Positions 33,482-45,612 of a DNA stretch of 64,000 bases are shown piece after piece; the first letter of the stretch is position 1, and each line of letters opens with the position of its first letter. The DNA is from Trichoplusia ni (taxonomy: Eukaryota > Arthropoda > Insecta > Lepidoptera > Noctuidae): positions 1,426,001 through 1,490,000 of the forward strand of contig NC_039491.1 in NCBI RefSeq assembly GCF_003590095.1, given 5' to 3'. The translations under genes were made by a program, and so were the position numbers. The notes below the pieces were generated by a model. That model did no database searches. It was given only the letters and a program-made list of their open reading frames with translations, and was not told the DNA's origin.

Positions 33482-35235
33482 TTACATGCAAATAAAACCT
33501 ACCACATGAGCCAATCTAAATTTATCCAAAAAGGTAATACCCATAACCGTACTTACCCAATTTCGTTAAATATACATTCGAAAAGAAAAAACCTAAAAAT
33601 TCAATTACTAAAGTAAAGAGAATTAGTAGTAAGCTGAAGAAAAACATTTTACGTCGATGCCTTTACCTAGGTTTAATCTAATAAGCATTTTGCGGTCAAA
33701 AGAAATTCTGTATTTTAGCTGGCATCCTTGGGGGAGTACCGAATCCCATGATTAAGGTAATGGCTAAAACTTTCCGATACGGCAAATATTTGCTCGGAAT
33801 CCGGTTGTTTGTGCATGGCATGTTATAACGAATGTCCCCACGAGACAGGACGGTCTCGAGGACTTTGAGTCCGCAGGTTTTATTTATTATCTGTTTTGCC
33901 TCCACCCCTTCCTGCGGCGAGGCTACAAAGGGTTGTATATCCGGCTGAAACATCCGCTTGCCTGAAAACAGCTTACTATTAAATCTAGTCGTCTTACCCA
34001 AGGTATTTGTGAAGAATCCTGAATAAATAATTTTGTAAAGAAGTGTGTTATTTACTTAATAGGTATGTAAGACGCGATTTTTAGTGTTATGTGGAGAGTG
34101 TTAGGTGTATCTCTTAATAACATAAGTACCAGTTTGTTGGAGACAATCCTAAAGATCAAACTTGAAAATGAAAATTTTAATTAGAATCTTCCAGTCGTGG
34201 GTGCATTGACCTACAATTTTCCTTCATATAATAATCTTTAGAAATGTTACTAAAATCCATTAAAAATGTTCCGTGCATATACGTAAAACACGGTTACAGT
34301 CGACCAAGCCTTACTGGACAGAAAGACAAACAAAAATCAACTTTAATACTTCCGAATAAATTCATTATTAAATTGAAGCGTATCTATTGATTTACAATGG
34401 GCAGTTATCCTGCTATGTTGTGATGGGACTATTATTTTCTGGCCGCAAGACTCTCAAAACAGCTCACAAATAGTAACACATTAATATTGCCTTTCAGACT
34501 TCGCTGGGCAGACATAAAAAGAGTATTAATACGACCAATGCCTTATTCAGAGAATGTTATATCACTAAAAGAATGTATCTCCACATCAAACAATGTCTAA
34601 CAAGAATTTTCGACAATCCCATAAGACGATCGAATTGTTTTTGCGTTAACGAAAGGTACGCCACAAAAGTTAAACTTCTGTCTATTATCACGTATGAAAC
34701 ACCAATTACAGTTGATTATGCTAATAAAAAATAAAAAAATGTTTTTTTTTTATTTTTATATCCTATTCAAATTTTATCGAACTTGAACCAGCCTTTTATA
34801 GTTTTAAAAACCTAAATTGTAACGACATTGGCTTTGAAGCTACCCCGAAAATTTCAGCCTATTGTTATCGGAAAGTGCCTTAAAATTGAGTTTCAAAATC
34901 CAACCGGAACGACAAACAAACAAAGTTACAAACAAGAAAGTGAGTGTATAAAAACGTGGGAAATTTACCTAAAAGTTTAATTTAAACGTTTTTCAAAACG
35001 CCAAAAACATGAACAATGTTTATTTCAGATCTCAATTTCGTGTCGTTTATGTTCCAAAGGTTTCACTTCATTTAAATATCGATACGGTCGCGCTCCATAA
35101 AATGCAGTTGAACGAAAAACACCGAGTTTACACTGCTGAGGTCCGAATGTTGATAGAATTCAGAGCGCTCCCGTCAGAGCGTCGTCCGTGACATAAATAG
35201 ACAACTGCTATCACGTGGCTTTGTTTGTCGAGCTA
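33482..35235. other. Non-coding; one unexplained 101-codon frame
   Basis: Mostly AT-rich. The exception is 33696-34001, listed separately. Confidence 0.4.
33696..34001 (-). other. Unrecognised 101-codon frame in a locally GC-richer block
   Basis: The frame encodes a basic, mixed-composition peptide with segments such as GKTTRFNSKLFSGKRMF and CGLKVLETVLSRGD. It has no signal peptide or membrane segment and no domain I know. Local base composition differs from the flanks, which suits an inserted mobile-element piece better than a host exon. No splice context supports a gene. Confidence 0.25.
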
Positions 35236-35239
35236 AACT

Positions 35240-35271
<32 letters not shown>

Positions 35272-35489
35272 ATGCGGACAACATCACATACATTGATCTG
35301 AACCCAAAGTAAGTTGCTAAAGCACTTGTGTTATGGAATTCAGATACAACGAAGGTACCACAAACACCCAGACCCGAGACAATGTAGAAATAAGAATTTT
35401 TACATTGACCCGACCGGGGATCGAACCCGGGACCTCAGAGCTAGCGACACCTTGAAACCGGTGCGTACGCCACTCGACCACGGAGGTCG
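35236..35489 (-). mobile_element. tRNA-derived SINE family A, copy 1, with ATTT tail
   Basis: On the minus strand the head begins cgacctccgtggtcgagtgg, with an A box (tggtcgagtgg, antisense of 35470-35480) and a B box (ggttcgatccc, antisense of 35417-35427), the internal RNA polymerase III promoter of tRNA-derived SINEs. The 216-bp body (35274-35489) ends gatgttgtccgc and is followed by an (ATTT)n tail at 35236-35273. The same 216-bp body lies at 60042-60257 with only a few substitutions. It is not a functional tRNA gene because the cloverleaf is incomplete and the sequence continues past the tRNA part. Confidence 0.85.
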
Positions 35490-36580
35490 AGCTCGTAAAG
35501 CTTGTATACACAGATTTTAGGTCAATTCTGTTCGCGATCGGTATGGGGGTAGGCTATAAAACTGGTTTAAAAACATAGTAATAAAAAGTTTTAAGGTGAA
35601 CCATTGTAAAATGATAATATAAGAAGTGAGATTTTATCAACAGTATTGAAAATTTTAAAGCTGTATTTATTTCATTGTTAATGATACCCATGTGAAAGTT
35701 CATATATTGTGTTGATACCATTTTACTTTCATCAATCTTGGAACTCGTTTATAGCCAGATAGCTATGTAAATTACTTATTTCATTTCTGGGAATTTTTCG
35801 ACTGCACACGAGTCTACTTATTTCCATTTTTTTCCATCTTCGGAGAAAATTAAAGTAGTTATGCGCAAAACCCATCATATTGCTTTAGAATCAACCCAAC
35901 ATTTAGCATATAAAACTAGAGCATTTGTTGTTTATAAAGTTATTTAGCCTTGGGACAGAAGGATGACAGACAGCGTGACTGACAGCCGTGGGACAGACAG
36001 CGGTGCCTTAGTAATAGGGTTAAGTAAGCCTTAGTTATAGTCCTTTGGCTACGTAAAACAAAAAAATAACAGCAATAAACGACATTTATGCCAACGAAAC
36101 CAGTAGAAAAAGCTAGATATTTATAAAAAAAAATCATAGTCTTCAACAAACACACCGAAAGTAATTGTTGTGTAAATAATTCCTCTTTCGTTTAGAAGTT
36201 GATTTCACGGATAGAATCACAACCGTCACAGCGACCGCGACGTACGAGATGTTCATGTAAGTACGTCAACGTGATATATGTTTACATAAACCCAAGTAAA
36301 AATATGTCATGTCGGAATGTGAGATGAAATATACTGTTTATTCACTATACGGCTTTTTGTTATAGGCTGAATACCGAGATACCTACTGTGGTTTTTCGAG
36401 GCTGAATAATGGACTGATTATTTTGTTTTGTTGAATCGTTATAATGCACTTTTAAATACGGAATTGTTATATTCTTCTCATCGCATGGTTCATGTATAAA
36501 CTGGTGTAAGTTTAAGCTGTCTATAGGCCCCTAGCGTAGCTTTAACAAGATTTAAAAAGGCCCGAGAATAACGTCATTAG
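35490..36580. other. Non-coding; no gene recognised
   Basis: AT-rich, with short chance frames only. Confidence 0.45.
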
Positions 36581-37238
36581 GGTCCGTATTACAGAAGGCT
36601 ACTCAAGTCAAAATCTCTGTTTAAAACTAGATTTGAGTTGAGATTTCATTTTAGAACGCTCCTCAAGCATAGATTCGGTGATCATAGTTCAGCTGAGTGT
36701 AGATCTTATTCTAAATCATTACTCAGTTCTAGATTACTACTCAAGTAGAGATTTGATGTGTGATTACTCAAGTGTGGTCGACACCGCGCTTGAGCAGAGA
36801 TTTCCCTTTGAGTTAAGCAAATAATTTTGTCGTAATAGAAATAATGGATATTTTTATTAAACGATATTTATTAAACGTTAACGTTACGCAACGTTATTTA
36901 ACAATAATTTATTTAAGATTTTAAATAAAACCTTCGGTTAAAAAGCTTAATCGTCTTTAAATCAAAATATAATTATTAATTCGGTTTGAAACTAAATTCT
37001 TATTTTGCGTATGTTGAACCAAAATTTCGGGAAAGATACATTTGTAAACGAAGACAGTCTGATTCATAGACAAGGCATATTCTCTGCTTGAGACGCGATT
37101 TGAATCTCGATTCAGCTGAGTGAAGTTTGAATAATGTTCTGAAATAAGAATGACCCTCAAGTGCAGATTCAATATTTAAACTATGATCAGGTGATTTAAG
37201 ATCAAACTGTTCTTGAGTAGCCTTCTGTAATACGGACC
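36581..37238. mobile_element. 658-bp MITE with perfect 27-bp terminal inverted repeats
   Basis: The first 27 bases (ggtccgtattacagaagg...) and the last 27 (37212-37238) are exact reverse complements. A tag trinucleotide adjoins both ends (36578-36580 and 37239-37241, allowing a shared base), a possible 3-bp target duplication. Inside each end, ctcaag/cttgag and agattt-type words repeat many times (for example 36601, 36663, 36742, 36765, 36790 and mirrored near 37088, 37156, 37212). A GG start and 3-bp duplication would suit the PIF/Harbinger group, but the duplication is weak evidence. There is no transposase; overlapping short minus-strand frames are accidental. Confidence 0.85.
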
Positions 37239-39309
37239 TAGGTATTCTGTCTAAAAATAGTCTATCAAATTTACCATTAGAACAATCTACACTGAAATCG
37301 CTCATTCCGTTCGAGTGCTATGATGCCACAGACGGACAGGTAACTCAAACTTATAACTCTATGTATGACTTTCTTGCTTCAAGTTTTATATTGAAGAAAT
37401 TGGATCCATTTTGTTAATGTTAGCTGATTTTTTTGAAACAATTGGTTTTTGTAAACTAGTTTGAGTGCGCAATAGTAACAATTATGCAAAAATACTCTAA
37501 AAATTTCTCAAAAGCAAAAGTTTAAATGAACACCATTAAATACGATCTAAAGGGAATCATAGCATTAGTGGTTAAATTAGTAAAGTTAGAGCACTAAATT
37601 TGTGTCTAAAGTCTGTCTAACATTAGCCCATTTTACTGTATAATAAAGTTGAATTAAATTTTTTAATATATACATAATAAATATCCTTAAAACATATTGC
37701 TGTGTTAATTGTGTTCAATTCAGTTCATATTATGCACTAATTATAATTAAAATACGTTTTACATTTTTGACCAAAAAACTATTGATGAACACCACTTTGT
37801 ACCTACTTTCTTGTACTATCACCAAACAATTTTCATAAAACATATTTGTCTAAGAACCCTTGGGTGGATAGCAGTTTCCAAATAATAAAAAACCGCACTT
37901 AAGTAAACATCCCTTCGAAGATAAAAAATAATAAATCCTTTTCTATTATTCCGACATGTTTTTTCCTATTCATTTATCCTACCTGTTTTCCAGACTATCC
38001 CGTTTTTCTAGTATACCTACTCTTGAATAAAGCGCAAATCCACACCCTCCCATCTCAAAACAACAAACAATTACGAGTATCTATCCATTTTACAATAAGA
38101 CAAAAAAGCATTTTATTTAATTACATAGCTTTAGGTATTTTCACGACTATTGCGTAACATTATCTAGCTTAATTAATTAAGTCAAAACTGACACTACATT
38201 TCCATATACGAAGTCATAAGTAAAGATTTACGATCAGTCTTAGTGCCGTTAGTAAACGATTAACAAAATTCACGACGTATTGCCTCCTTGTCTAAGCTAG
38301 GCTAGGAGTCAAGACGTATCGTATGTATTTAATATAACTCGTATAGTGAGATTACTCCCATTATATATTGCTTGGGAGTTATTGTTTGTCCTGTCTATTG
38401 GGAAGCATTAGATTCAGGAGCGTACATTTATCAAAATGATGTGTGGGTAGACCGGATTTGATCAATATGAAGCTAAGTATACTGTCCTAGTATGTAGAAC
38501 GGGTGATGTAAGGCAAATATTTGATTTTACAGTTAATTTTCGCTGTTTTCCCTGGTGGGTGTCAAATTTACATTTGGGGAGGTGTGGGTGTCACTACTAG
38601 TACCTATATTTTTATTTGGTCAATATTTAATAAAACTTTATTACCCACCTTGGATAAAATATTTGTTAGTTATAGTTATAGTGATATTTGTGAGTTTTAC
38701 CTGAGTATATTTTTTTGATAGAAACTCTACATAATTTTCCTAGCCCAGCTGATTATGTAACAGAAATGTCGTGCTCTGTAAGCAGAACATTCTAAAAGTT
38801 AATATTATTTAAATCCACCTAATTACGCGAAGTATTTTAGTTTACGTGTACAAAAAATAACTTACCTCAAGGCAAAAGTGTTTTCTTCAAAACCAAGAAA
38901 ATATTAAATAAAGAATTTGAATATTACGCCTTAAGGTAGCGAAAAGCTTACAACGCCGTTTTCGGCCCAAATTTTTGTCCTAAGGATTTTAGAGAGATTT
39001 CTTTAACGTTAGCAAAAATTTTGTTCGGTAACTTTTTGCCATATTTTGTATAGAAAATGGCTTTTATTTAGTTATCTACTGAAATATTTGATGTATCTTG
39101 TATTTTATTACACTTTTGATAAACATGAAACATTATTTTAATTGACTATTTTAAAAGAAAGTTAATTTGGGCGATAATTGTTTATTAAAATATTCGTAGA
39201 GGCATCCATAGAGGTTCCATACGTTAGGATAAATAGATAGATAAAAAGAACATGTGTATTATACTTCTTTTGTTATGGCTTCGTATAATAATTAAATCAA
39301 ATCAATGGA
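37239..39309. other. Non-coding; no gene recognised
   Basis: AT-rich with no supported feature; the 65-codon frame at 38521 has no known domain. Confidence 0.45.
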
Positions 39310-39317
39310 TTTATATG

Positions 39318-39568
39318 CACGAGGTGCTGGTTCGAAGTAGTAAGTTAAGTTAAGTAAAATTAAAAATGCTTTCTTAATTATTCTTAGACTCCATGACAAA
39401 AGAAAACGAATGAAACGAATGGATGCAAACTGCATTTACATTATTGGAATTTGAAATCGCCAACCCGCAGTGAGCTATGGTGATCAGTGCTCAAGACCTA
39501 TGTGGGTAGACATAATATTTTTATGAATATTATTATGGGAAAATGCCTGTGACCAGCAAAGGGACGTA
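39318..39568 (+). mobile_element. tRNA-type SINE family B, interrupted at its 3' end
   Basis: B-box-like ggttcgaag near 39331, then ttggaatttgaaatcgccaac and cccgcagtgagct, and a tail ...gcctgtgaccagcaaaggga. It matches the copy at 59400-59645. Its tail is broken at gggacgta by the Helitron-type element that follows, and seems to resume after 39809. Confidence 0.65.
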
Positions 39569-39809
39569 TCTATACTAATATATAAAGCTGAAGAGTTTGT
39601 TTGTTTGTTTGTTTGTTTGAACGCGCTAATCTCAGGAACTACTGGTTCGAATTGAAAAATTATTTTTGTGTTGAATAGACCATTTATCAAGGAAGGCTAT
39701 AGGCTATATAATATCACGCTGCGACTAATAGGAGCGAAGAAACAATGAAAAATGTGGAAAAAACGGGGAAAATTCTAACAACGTGGATGAAGTCGCGGGC
39801 AACAGCTAG
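39569..39809 (+). mobile_element. Non-autonomous Helitron-type element, 241 bp, nested in a SINE
   Basis: It begins tctatactaatatataaag and ends gcgggcaacagctag, inserted exactly between A (39568) and T (39810). It contains a GTTT microsatellite (39599-39622) and shares its body with 33217-33481. Rejoining the flanks gives gggacgta/tatact, which fits the uninterrupted tail gggacgtatata-type sequence near 59620, so the insertion postdates the SINE. Confidence 0.75.
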
Positions 39810-39810
39810 T

Positions 39811-40876
39811 ATACTATAATAAGCTAGTAATATATACAAAAAAAAACAATGTCCTAGCCATACCAGAAGAAATTTCGAAATCACAAAATACTATTTTTTC
39901 AACTATCCCTCAATGAAGACGGATTATGTAAATATAGAGAGATAGCAATCAATATGTGTTGGTCGAAATGATCGAGTTGAATTGATGAGCTGTCGTTATG
40001 AACGATACATCAGCACATTGAAACCGAGTGACGTTGCTAACCGCAAGCGATCCCCACGAGAACTACTGAAACGTCGACAAAGGCACACAATATATATACA
40101 TGGAACAGGTATACTATATTATATATTCTGTAACTTTCAGACAACGCCATCTAGTGTATCATGAGACAACTGATAATCATACTTATATTTTCTAAATGCG
40201 TGCATAATATTGATAAATCGACGAGAAAATGCTTCAAGTCGTTCGTATAAACAAAAGTTCACAATAGCACGGCGTTAATTTAAATACTTTGTGTAAAGAA
40301 ATATTTTTTTTCCAAGAAAGTGAATTTATTTATGGTATTTTGAACTTAATTGTGCAAAATTTTGATTTTTGTTTTTCTACTGAAACATAGTCATGTAATA
40401 TATGTATAAATCAGGTATAATAATAGGAGTGAGTGAAATATGCTTATATCTTTTGATAGCCTAAATAATTCACAAACACACTTAATAACTCCTCAAAATG
40501 AGGTTTCATTTTCAAAGACATCGCAATGATTTAAAAAACGAGATCCTATTTCTTGCTTCCAATTTCTTCAATACAATTAAACCTTGCAATGTAAATGCAC
40601 GTAAGTGTACAAGGCGCCTGTTTCGGTACAAATCCCGTGTAATTTGCATATAAAACTAACGAGACTTTACATGTAAACAGTTCTACAGGATGTGGGTATT
40701 GCGTTGCTAAGCAACCAAAACAAGATTGTGCTTTAGTCCGCTGATATTTATTTTACAGCTGTTTTAAATCGTTTTCTTACAGTAAGATAAAATCTCCCCT
40801 TGTTTTTTAAATGGGGATAGGATACCTTAATCTTGCAGCTTGCAAATGGAATGAAAATGGAAGTTATACATAGTGA
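39811..40876. other. Non-coding; no gene recognised
   Basis: AT-rich; no repeat or frame recognised with confidence. Confidence 0.45.
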
Positions 40877-42667
40877 TTCGTGATTCCATTATTCAAATCA
40901 GGAAGTACCACCGATCCAACTAATTTTAGACCAATCTCAATTTTGCCCACTTTGAGCAAAATTTTTGAGAAACTAATTTTGAACCAAATGTTAAGACATT
41001 TCAATAGACACAATCTTTTTCATTCCAAACAATTTGGATGTACCAAGGGTCGGTCTACTACTGATGCGGGTGTGGAGTTACTCAAAAGTGTGTATGAGGC
41101 TTGGGAGAATTCACAGGATGCGTTAGGTATATTCTGTGACTTGTCCAAAGCCTTTGATTGTGTTTGTCACGATACATTAATCAGAAAACTGCATCACTAT
41201 GGCATTAGAAATAAGTCTCTTAGCCTACTAAGCTCTTATTTAGAAAATCGAGTTCAAAGAGTAGATGTAAATGGCAAAAAATCTGAAGGAGCTCTTGTAA
41301 CTATGGGCGTTCCGCAGGGTTCAATACTAGGCCCTTTTCTGTTTCTAATCTATATTAACGATTTACCCTTTCATGTAAGGGATAATCACAAGATTTTATT
41401 ATTTGCTGACGACACATCTCTTGTTTTCAAAATTAAGCGTCAGCTTCAAAACCTTCAGGAAATTAATGTTGCCCTTGCAAAGGTTGTCCATTGGTTCAAT
41501 ATAAATAATCTTCTTTTAAATCCCAGTAACACTAAATTAATTAAATTTTTAATGCCGAATGTAAGGCAATTAAGAACCAACGTACAACTGAATGGGCTAG
41601 AGTTGGACCCTGTTGAGTCCACTGTCTTTCTTGGCATAACTGTTGATGCCAAACTACAGTGGGGCCCTCACATAAACAAGGCAGGCTCAGTTCAGCCGCC
41701 TATGCTGTAAAAAAAATTAGACTGATAACTGATGTGGATACAGCTAGAATAGTTTATTTCAGTTATTTTCATAGCCTTATGTCGTACGGGATTCTCCTCT
41801 GGGGAGGCTGTGCAGATATTCATTCCATCTTTGTGCTTCAGAAAAGGGCCGTCCGCGCTATTTTTAATTTGGGCCCAAGAGTTTCTCTCCGAGAGAAATT
41901 CAAAGAGATAAACATTCTGACTGTAACTTCACAGTACATATTTGAGAATTTAATGTTTGTTCATAAAAACGAATCAAACTTTGTAAAATTGTCCGATGTC
42001 CACTCAATCAATACAAGGAACAAACATAATTTAGTCTACTCGTCTCCATAGAGTAAGCAACTCGTTCATGGGTCAATGTATACGTTTCTACAACAAGCTT
42101 CCCATTCATGTTTGTAAGCTACCGACTAAGAAATTTAAAACTTTTATTAAATTAAAACTATCCGGAAAAGGATATTACAAAATATCAGATTATTTAAATG
42201 ATAAAAATGCTTGGAATTGAACTGCTCGCTTATACAGCTATCATTATTTGTGTACATAATTATTGACATGTTTTGTGCTTTTGCATATAATCTTATACAT
42301 ATGTGACATTTTTTGTGCTTTTGCATGAATTTATTTTTGTTAATATTAATTATTATTTGATTTAATAACATGCAACTCATTTGCGTTATTATTTTTAAAT
42401 CTTTTTATACATTTTTTTTTGTAAGTATAAACCTTATGCAGGTATATTATCAATTTATTGAAATACTCTGCATTAGTTTATACACTCGAATTTGAAAATT
42501 GTCCGGACTTTAAAAGAGACTGCGACCCCTGAGTTTGTTTCGACATTTCTTCTTAGGGTAGTCAGCTAGGAAATGTCGGCTTCATCGTTCTCAAAAAAGA
42601 CATGTAAAAGTGATAAAAAATATCCTATTTGCAGAATAAATAATTCATTTCATTTCATTTCATTTCA
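40877..42667 (+). mobile_element. Second 5'-truncated LINE (CR1/Jockey-like) with ATTTC tail
   Basis: It starts abruptly inside the reverse transcriptase and runs through a frameshifted C-terminus (stop at 42218-42220) and a 3' UTR of about 430 bp to a tail of tandem catttc-type units at 42645-42667. Short-repeat tails are usual for CR1-group LINEs. A target duplication was not found. Confidence 0.75.
40880..42220 (+). pseudogene. LINE reverse transcriptase, 5'-truncated and frameshifted
   Basis: Three frames carry one protein. The first (40880-41710) has PLFKSGSTTDPTNFRPISI at the start, CDLSKAFD (catalytic aspartate) near residue 85, GVPQGSILGPFLF near 143 and FADDTS at 175. Near 41685 the homology moves to another frame (RLSSAAYAVKKIRL, then SYGILLWGG) which stops at 42051. 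Around 42046 it moves again, and a short frame ending near residue words RFYNKLPIHVCKLP continues to 42220. Each break is a small insertion or deletion. The endonuclease and the start of the RT are missing, so it is dead. It differs from the LINE at 28710 and is older. Confidence 0.85.
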
Positions 42668-43444
42668 AAATTTTGCCTCAATTGTATGAAATACATAACA
42701 ATCGTTGCATAAAGTTGAAATTTATTGTTTTATTTCTTGTTGTAGCGACAAAAATAACATGATGTGTGACAATTTAAACTGTGTAGCTATGTCACTTTAT
42801 TTAATTCAGCCTGGCGATCGACATATGCATACACAGACTTTTTTAGTTATAAGGTTTTTGGGTGTGAATCACATCAAAAACGAATCATCCATTTGTAAGC
42901 TAACAGCCACAGACAAAAAGGCATAGAACTACCACCTCAATTTTGTCATAGTCAAAAACAATACATCGTTTACCAGTCCATTGTCAAGAGTTCCACAGGA
43001 CAAGCTTCACTGTCTATATCACATATACCTCCAAAGTTAAACAAAGTTGTTTACTAAAGCCGGGCAACACAAGCCGCAGTATTCAAAAAGGTATGGAGTG
43101 ACCACCTCAAAGGGAAAGTTTTCATGTAATTTGTGTAGACTGCACACTAGCGACCCCAACTATGGGTCAATTATCAAATTGTGTTACCGTATTGTGGAAC
43201 ATGGTCCGTTGAGATAGCTCAAAAAAGACAAAGAAAATGGCTGAAGTGCAAGTAGGATGTCACATTCAGGGCTACGTACAAACGGATTAAATTTACGTTA
43301 TGTGTAGGACAATCATTGCTTAACCTGGGTTTTTATATCTTCGTATTTGTTGTCATAGCTGCAGCGTTCTTTCTCTACAGACTCTTTATGCTCAACTAGA
43401 GTAAAATAGAGTGAAACTGCAGGCAGAATTATTATACTGTCCAG
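42668..43444. repeat. Non-coding, with a diverged direct repeat about 170 bp apart
   Basis: aaaaaggcatagaactaccacc (42915) and aaaaaggtatggagtgaccacc (43085) head two related blocks. This could be a worn tandem repeat. No frame is supported. Confidence 0.35.
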
Positions 43445-43842
43445 TTTTTAGGGTTTCATACGCAAATTGTAAAAACGAAACCTTATTATTAAGGTCCCGC
43501 TGTTTGTCCGTCCGGTTCTCTGTCCACTGGCAGATTTTTTCTCAGATGATGTATTTCTGTTTCCAATGTAGCAATAAATACTAAAAATAAAGATAAAGGA
43601 GAAGGTAACGATTGTTTAGGTCATATACGTCATGGGTGACCAATTTCTAACTCCATTTGAAATTCATCACGTGTCTACGAATGTTACTCGCACTTTACCA
43701 GTTTTCGAAGAGTTCAATAAAATATCAGCGAATTATGGTATTAGTCCATTTATAAAGTTTACCTATAAGGAAAATACATATATTTGTGTTGTCACAAAAT
43801 GTATTGGTTGTAAATGGAGGTTTTTTACGGTTCCTTACTAAC
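43445..43842 (+). repeat. Copy 6 of the caccaggctgtatctc family, near full length
   Basis: tagggtttcatacgcaaattg, accttattattaaggtcccgc, ctcagatgatgtatttctg, tcatgggtgacc and ttactcgcactttaccag occur in family order. A 69-codon frame at 43632 lies wholly inside it and is not a gene. Confidence 0.7.
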
Positions 43843-45435
43843 TTGAATGGTTTGCTCTCACAATAGACCGACAAAGAAGTACGTGTACCTCAAATAGATA
43901 TAGAAAGATTTGATTATAGATTTATTGAATGGAAAAAATAATTCTCTAATCTTGATAATTGAAGAAATAACTAAAATTTTGAGAGAAAAAAGCTTCAACA
44001 ACAGTTTTGCACTATATCGTAAATTAACGTTAACTAAATAAGGTTTAAATTTTGGTTTCAGTTTCAGCTGAATGCCATATTTTACCAAAAGAGCGACAAA
44101 CATTTTATTGTGTAATGTACAACCTCAAAATATGCAAGTTCCAGCAAAGCCAACATGGCCGAAAAAATGTAAAAACTTTTGTCTAGTGCAGCTCGAAAGG
44201 CTTTTTTCATGAAATTATGACGTAAGCAAAGTACCGCTTACGTATCCTGTCCCCGTCACAGCACTTTAAAACAATTTATGCATACAAGTTTTCGAAGTTT
44301 TTTTTTTCGACAAATTAGCATAAAGTCTGTTAGCAGCACTGGATACAAAATTACACCAGAATTTCCCAAGAACTTTGCATAAAATGATACAAACCACCAT
44401 TTTTATTTCAAAAGTGGTTTGTTACTGGAATTGCGAAATAAATTTAGGATAATTAACCCAGCTAGCACTCTAGACTTACCAAATATTTATTTAGGTAATT
44501 TAATTGTGCAGAAATAAAGACGGCAGTAAGGTTTAATTAAGTACAACTTGACATTCATAATGGTTGTTTTACGGGTTACCTCACCGCCTACCCACACCAA
44601 AACATTATAAACTTGTGTAATTCAAATTTATATTTAGGTACTTACATGTGTTTTATCATTTTGTTTTATTACGCATAGTTAAAGTGTATTGTTTCAACAT
44701 TTTTCTTCTCAACCTCAAAAACATTCCAAATAGCACATTAATAAGCCTCAGGTTCGACAGAAAAGTAAAAGGAAATTGATACTACATTACCCAGAATATT
44801 GCTTTGCTAACGATTCCCGTGATGCAAAGACATAAAAGCAAATGACGAATAAATATCAAATGCAATTCAATTCTTTATCTTTAACACGAACAGAGATCAA
44901 AATCCGACACTCCTTCAAAAATAAATTGCACAATAAAACCGTGTTACCCACGTATAGATCAAGATTTTACCTCAACGGATACAGTCAGACAATTCTATTT
45001 CCAATGTATCTCAATGGCCGATCTGTTTCACCCGAGGGACTTGGACGCTACTGATCCAAATCAAATTACATATTTTATGAATCCACTGAGAATTTTATTG
45101 GGCCGCCTAACAAGACATTCGCTTACACTATCCTTTGTATGGGATCAAGTGACTCATCCATAAACACGTGGAACTTTCCCGGCCTTATGACCTGTTTTTT
45201 TATGTATTTCGATAACTCGAGGTGAGGTGTTGGATTTGATGTAAAATGACTCTGTATGAACGAGTTCTTGACTTTGTTATGGCAAAATGGACCTTATCTA
45301 CCTTCGATAAAGGATCGTAATGTTTCAGTTTTATTTCATCAGATTCTATTTCCTTATTATGCTGTTTGTAGATGATTGCGAAATGGGTAAAGAGAATAGG
45401 ATTTATTGCAATGAAAAATAACTAAATTATGGGCT
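43843..45435. other. Non-coding; no gene recognised
   Basis: AT-rich with short chance frames. Confidence 0.45.
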
Positions 45436-45612
45436 TTTTAGGGTTTCATATCCAAAAAGAAAAAATGGAACCCTATTACTAAGGTGTCGTTATCTATCCG
45501 TCTGTCAAAAGTCTGTATCTCATAGCCCATGATAATATATGAAATTTGAACTGAAATTTCCACAATAATATTTTTGTGAAATGCTACCAAATGCGAGTAT
45601 ATTCGGTCATCG
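45436..45612 (+). repeat. Copy 7 of the caccaggctgtatctc family, 5' half
   Basis: tagggtttcatatccaaaaag, accctattactaaggtgtcg and a gtctgtatctcatagcc block match the 5' half of the family; the 3' half is lost or unrecognisable. Confidence 0.6.

Noticed and set aside
35417..35489. Functional tRNA gene (also 60185-60257)
   Set aside because: A and B boxes are present, but the sequence continues as a 216-bp repeat with an ATTT tail and occurs twice, which identifies a SINE.
36957..37305. Two overlapping minus-strand frames of 71 and 101 codons
   Set aside because: They lie mostly inside the non-coding 658-bp MITE and cross its right end, so they cannot be a conserved gene.
39599..39622. CRISPR-like or satellite repeat
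   Set aside because: It is a simple GTTT microsatellite within the Helitron-type element; no spaced direct-repeat array exists anywhere in the window.
43632..43841. 69-codon frame MGDQFLTPF...
   Set aside because: It lies wholly within a copy of the dispersed caccaggctgtatctc repeat; sibling copies do not keep the frame.
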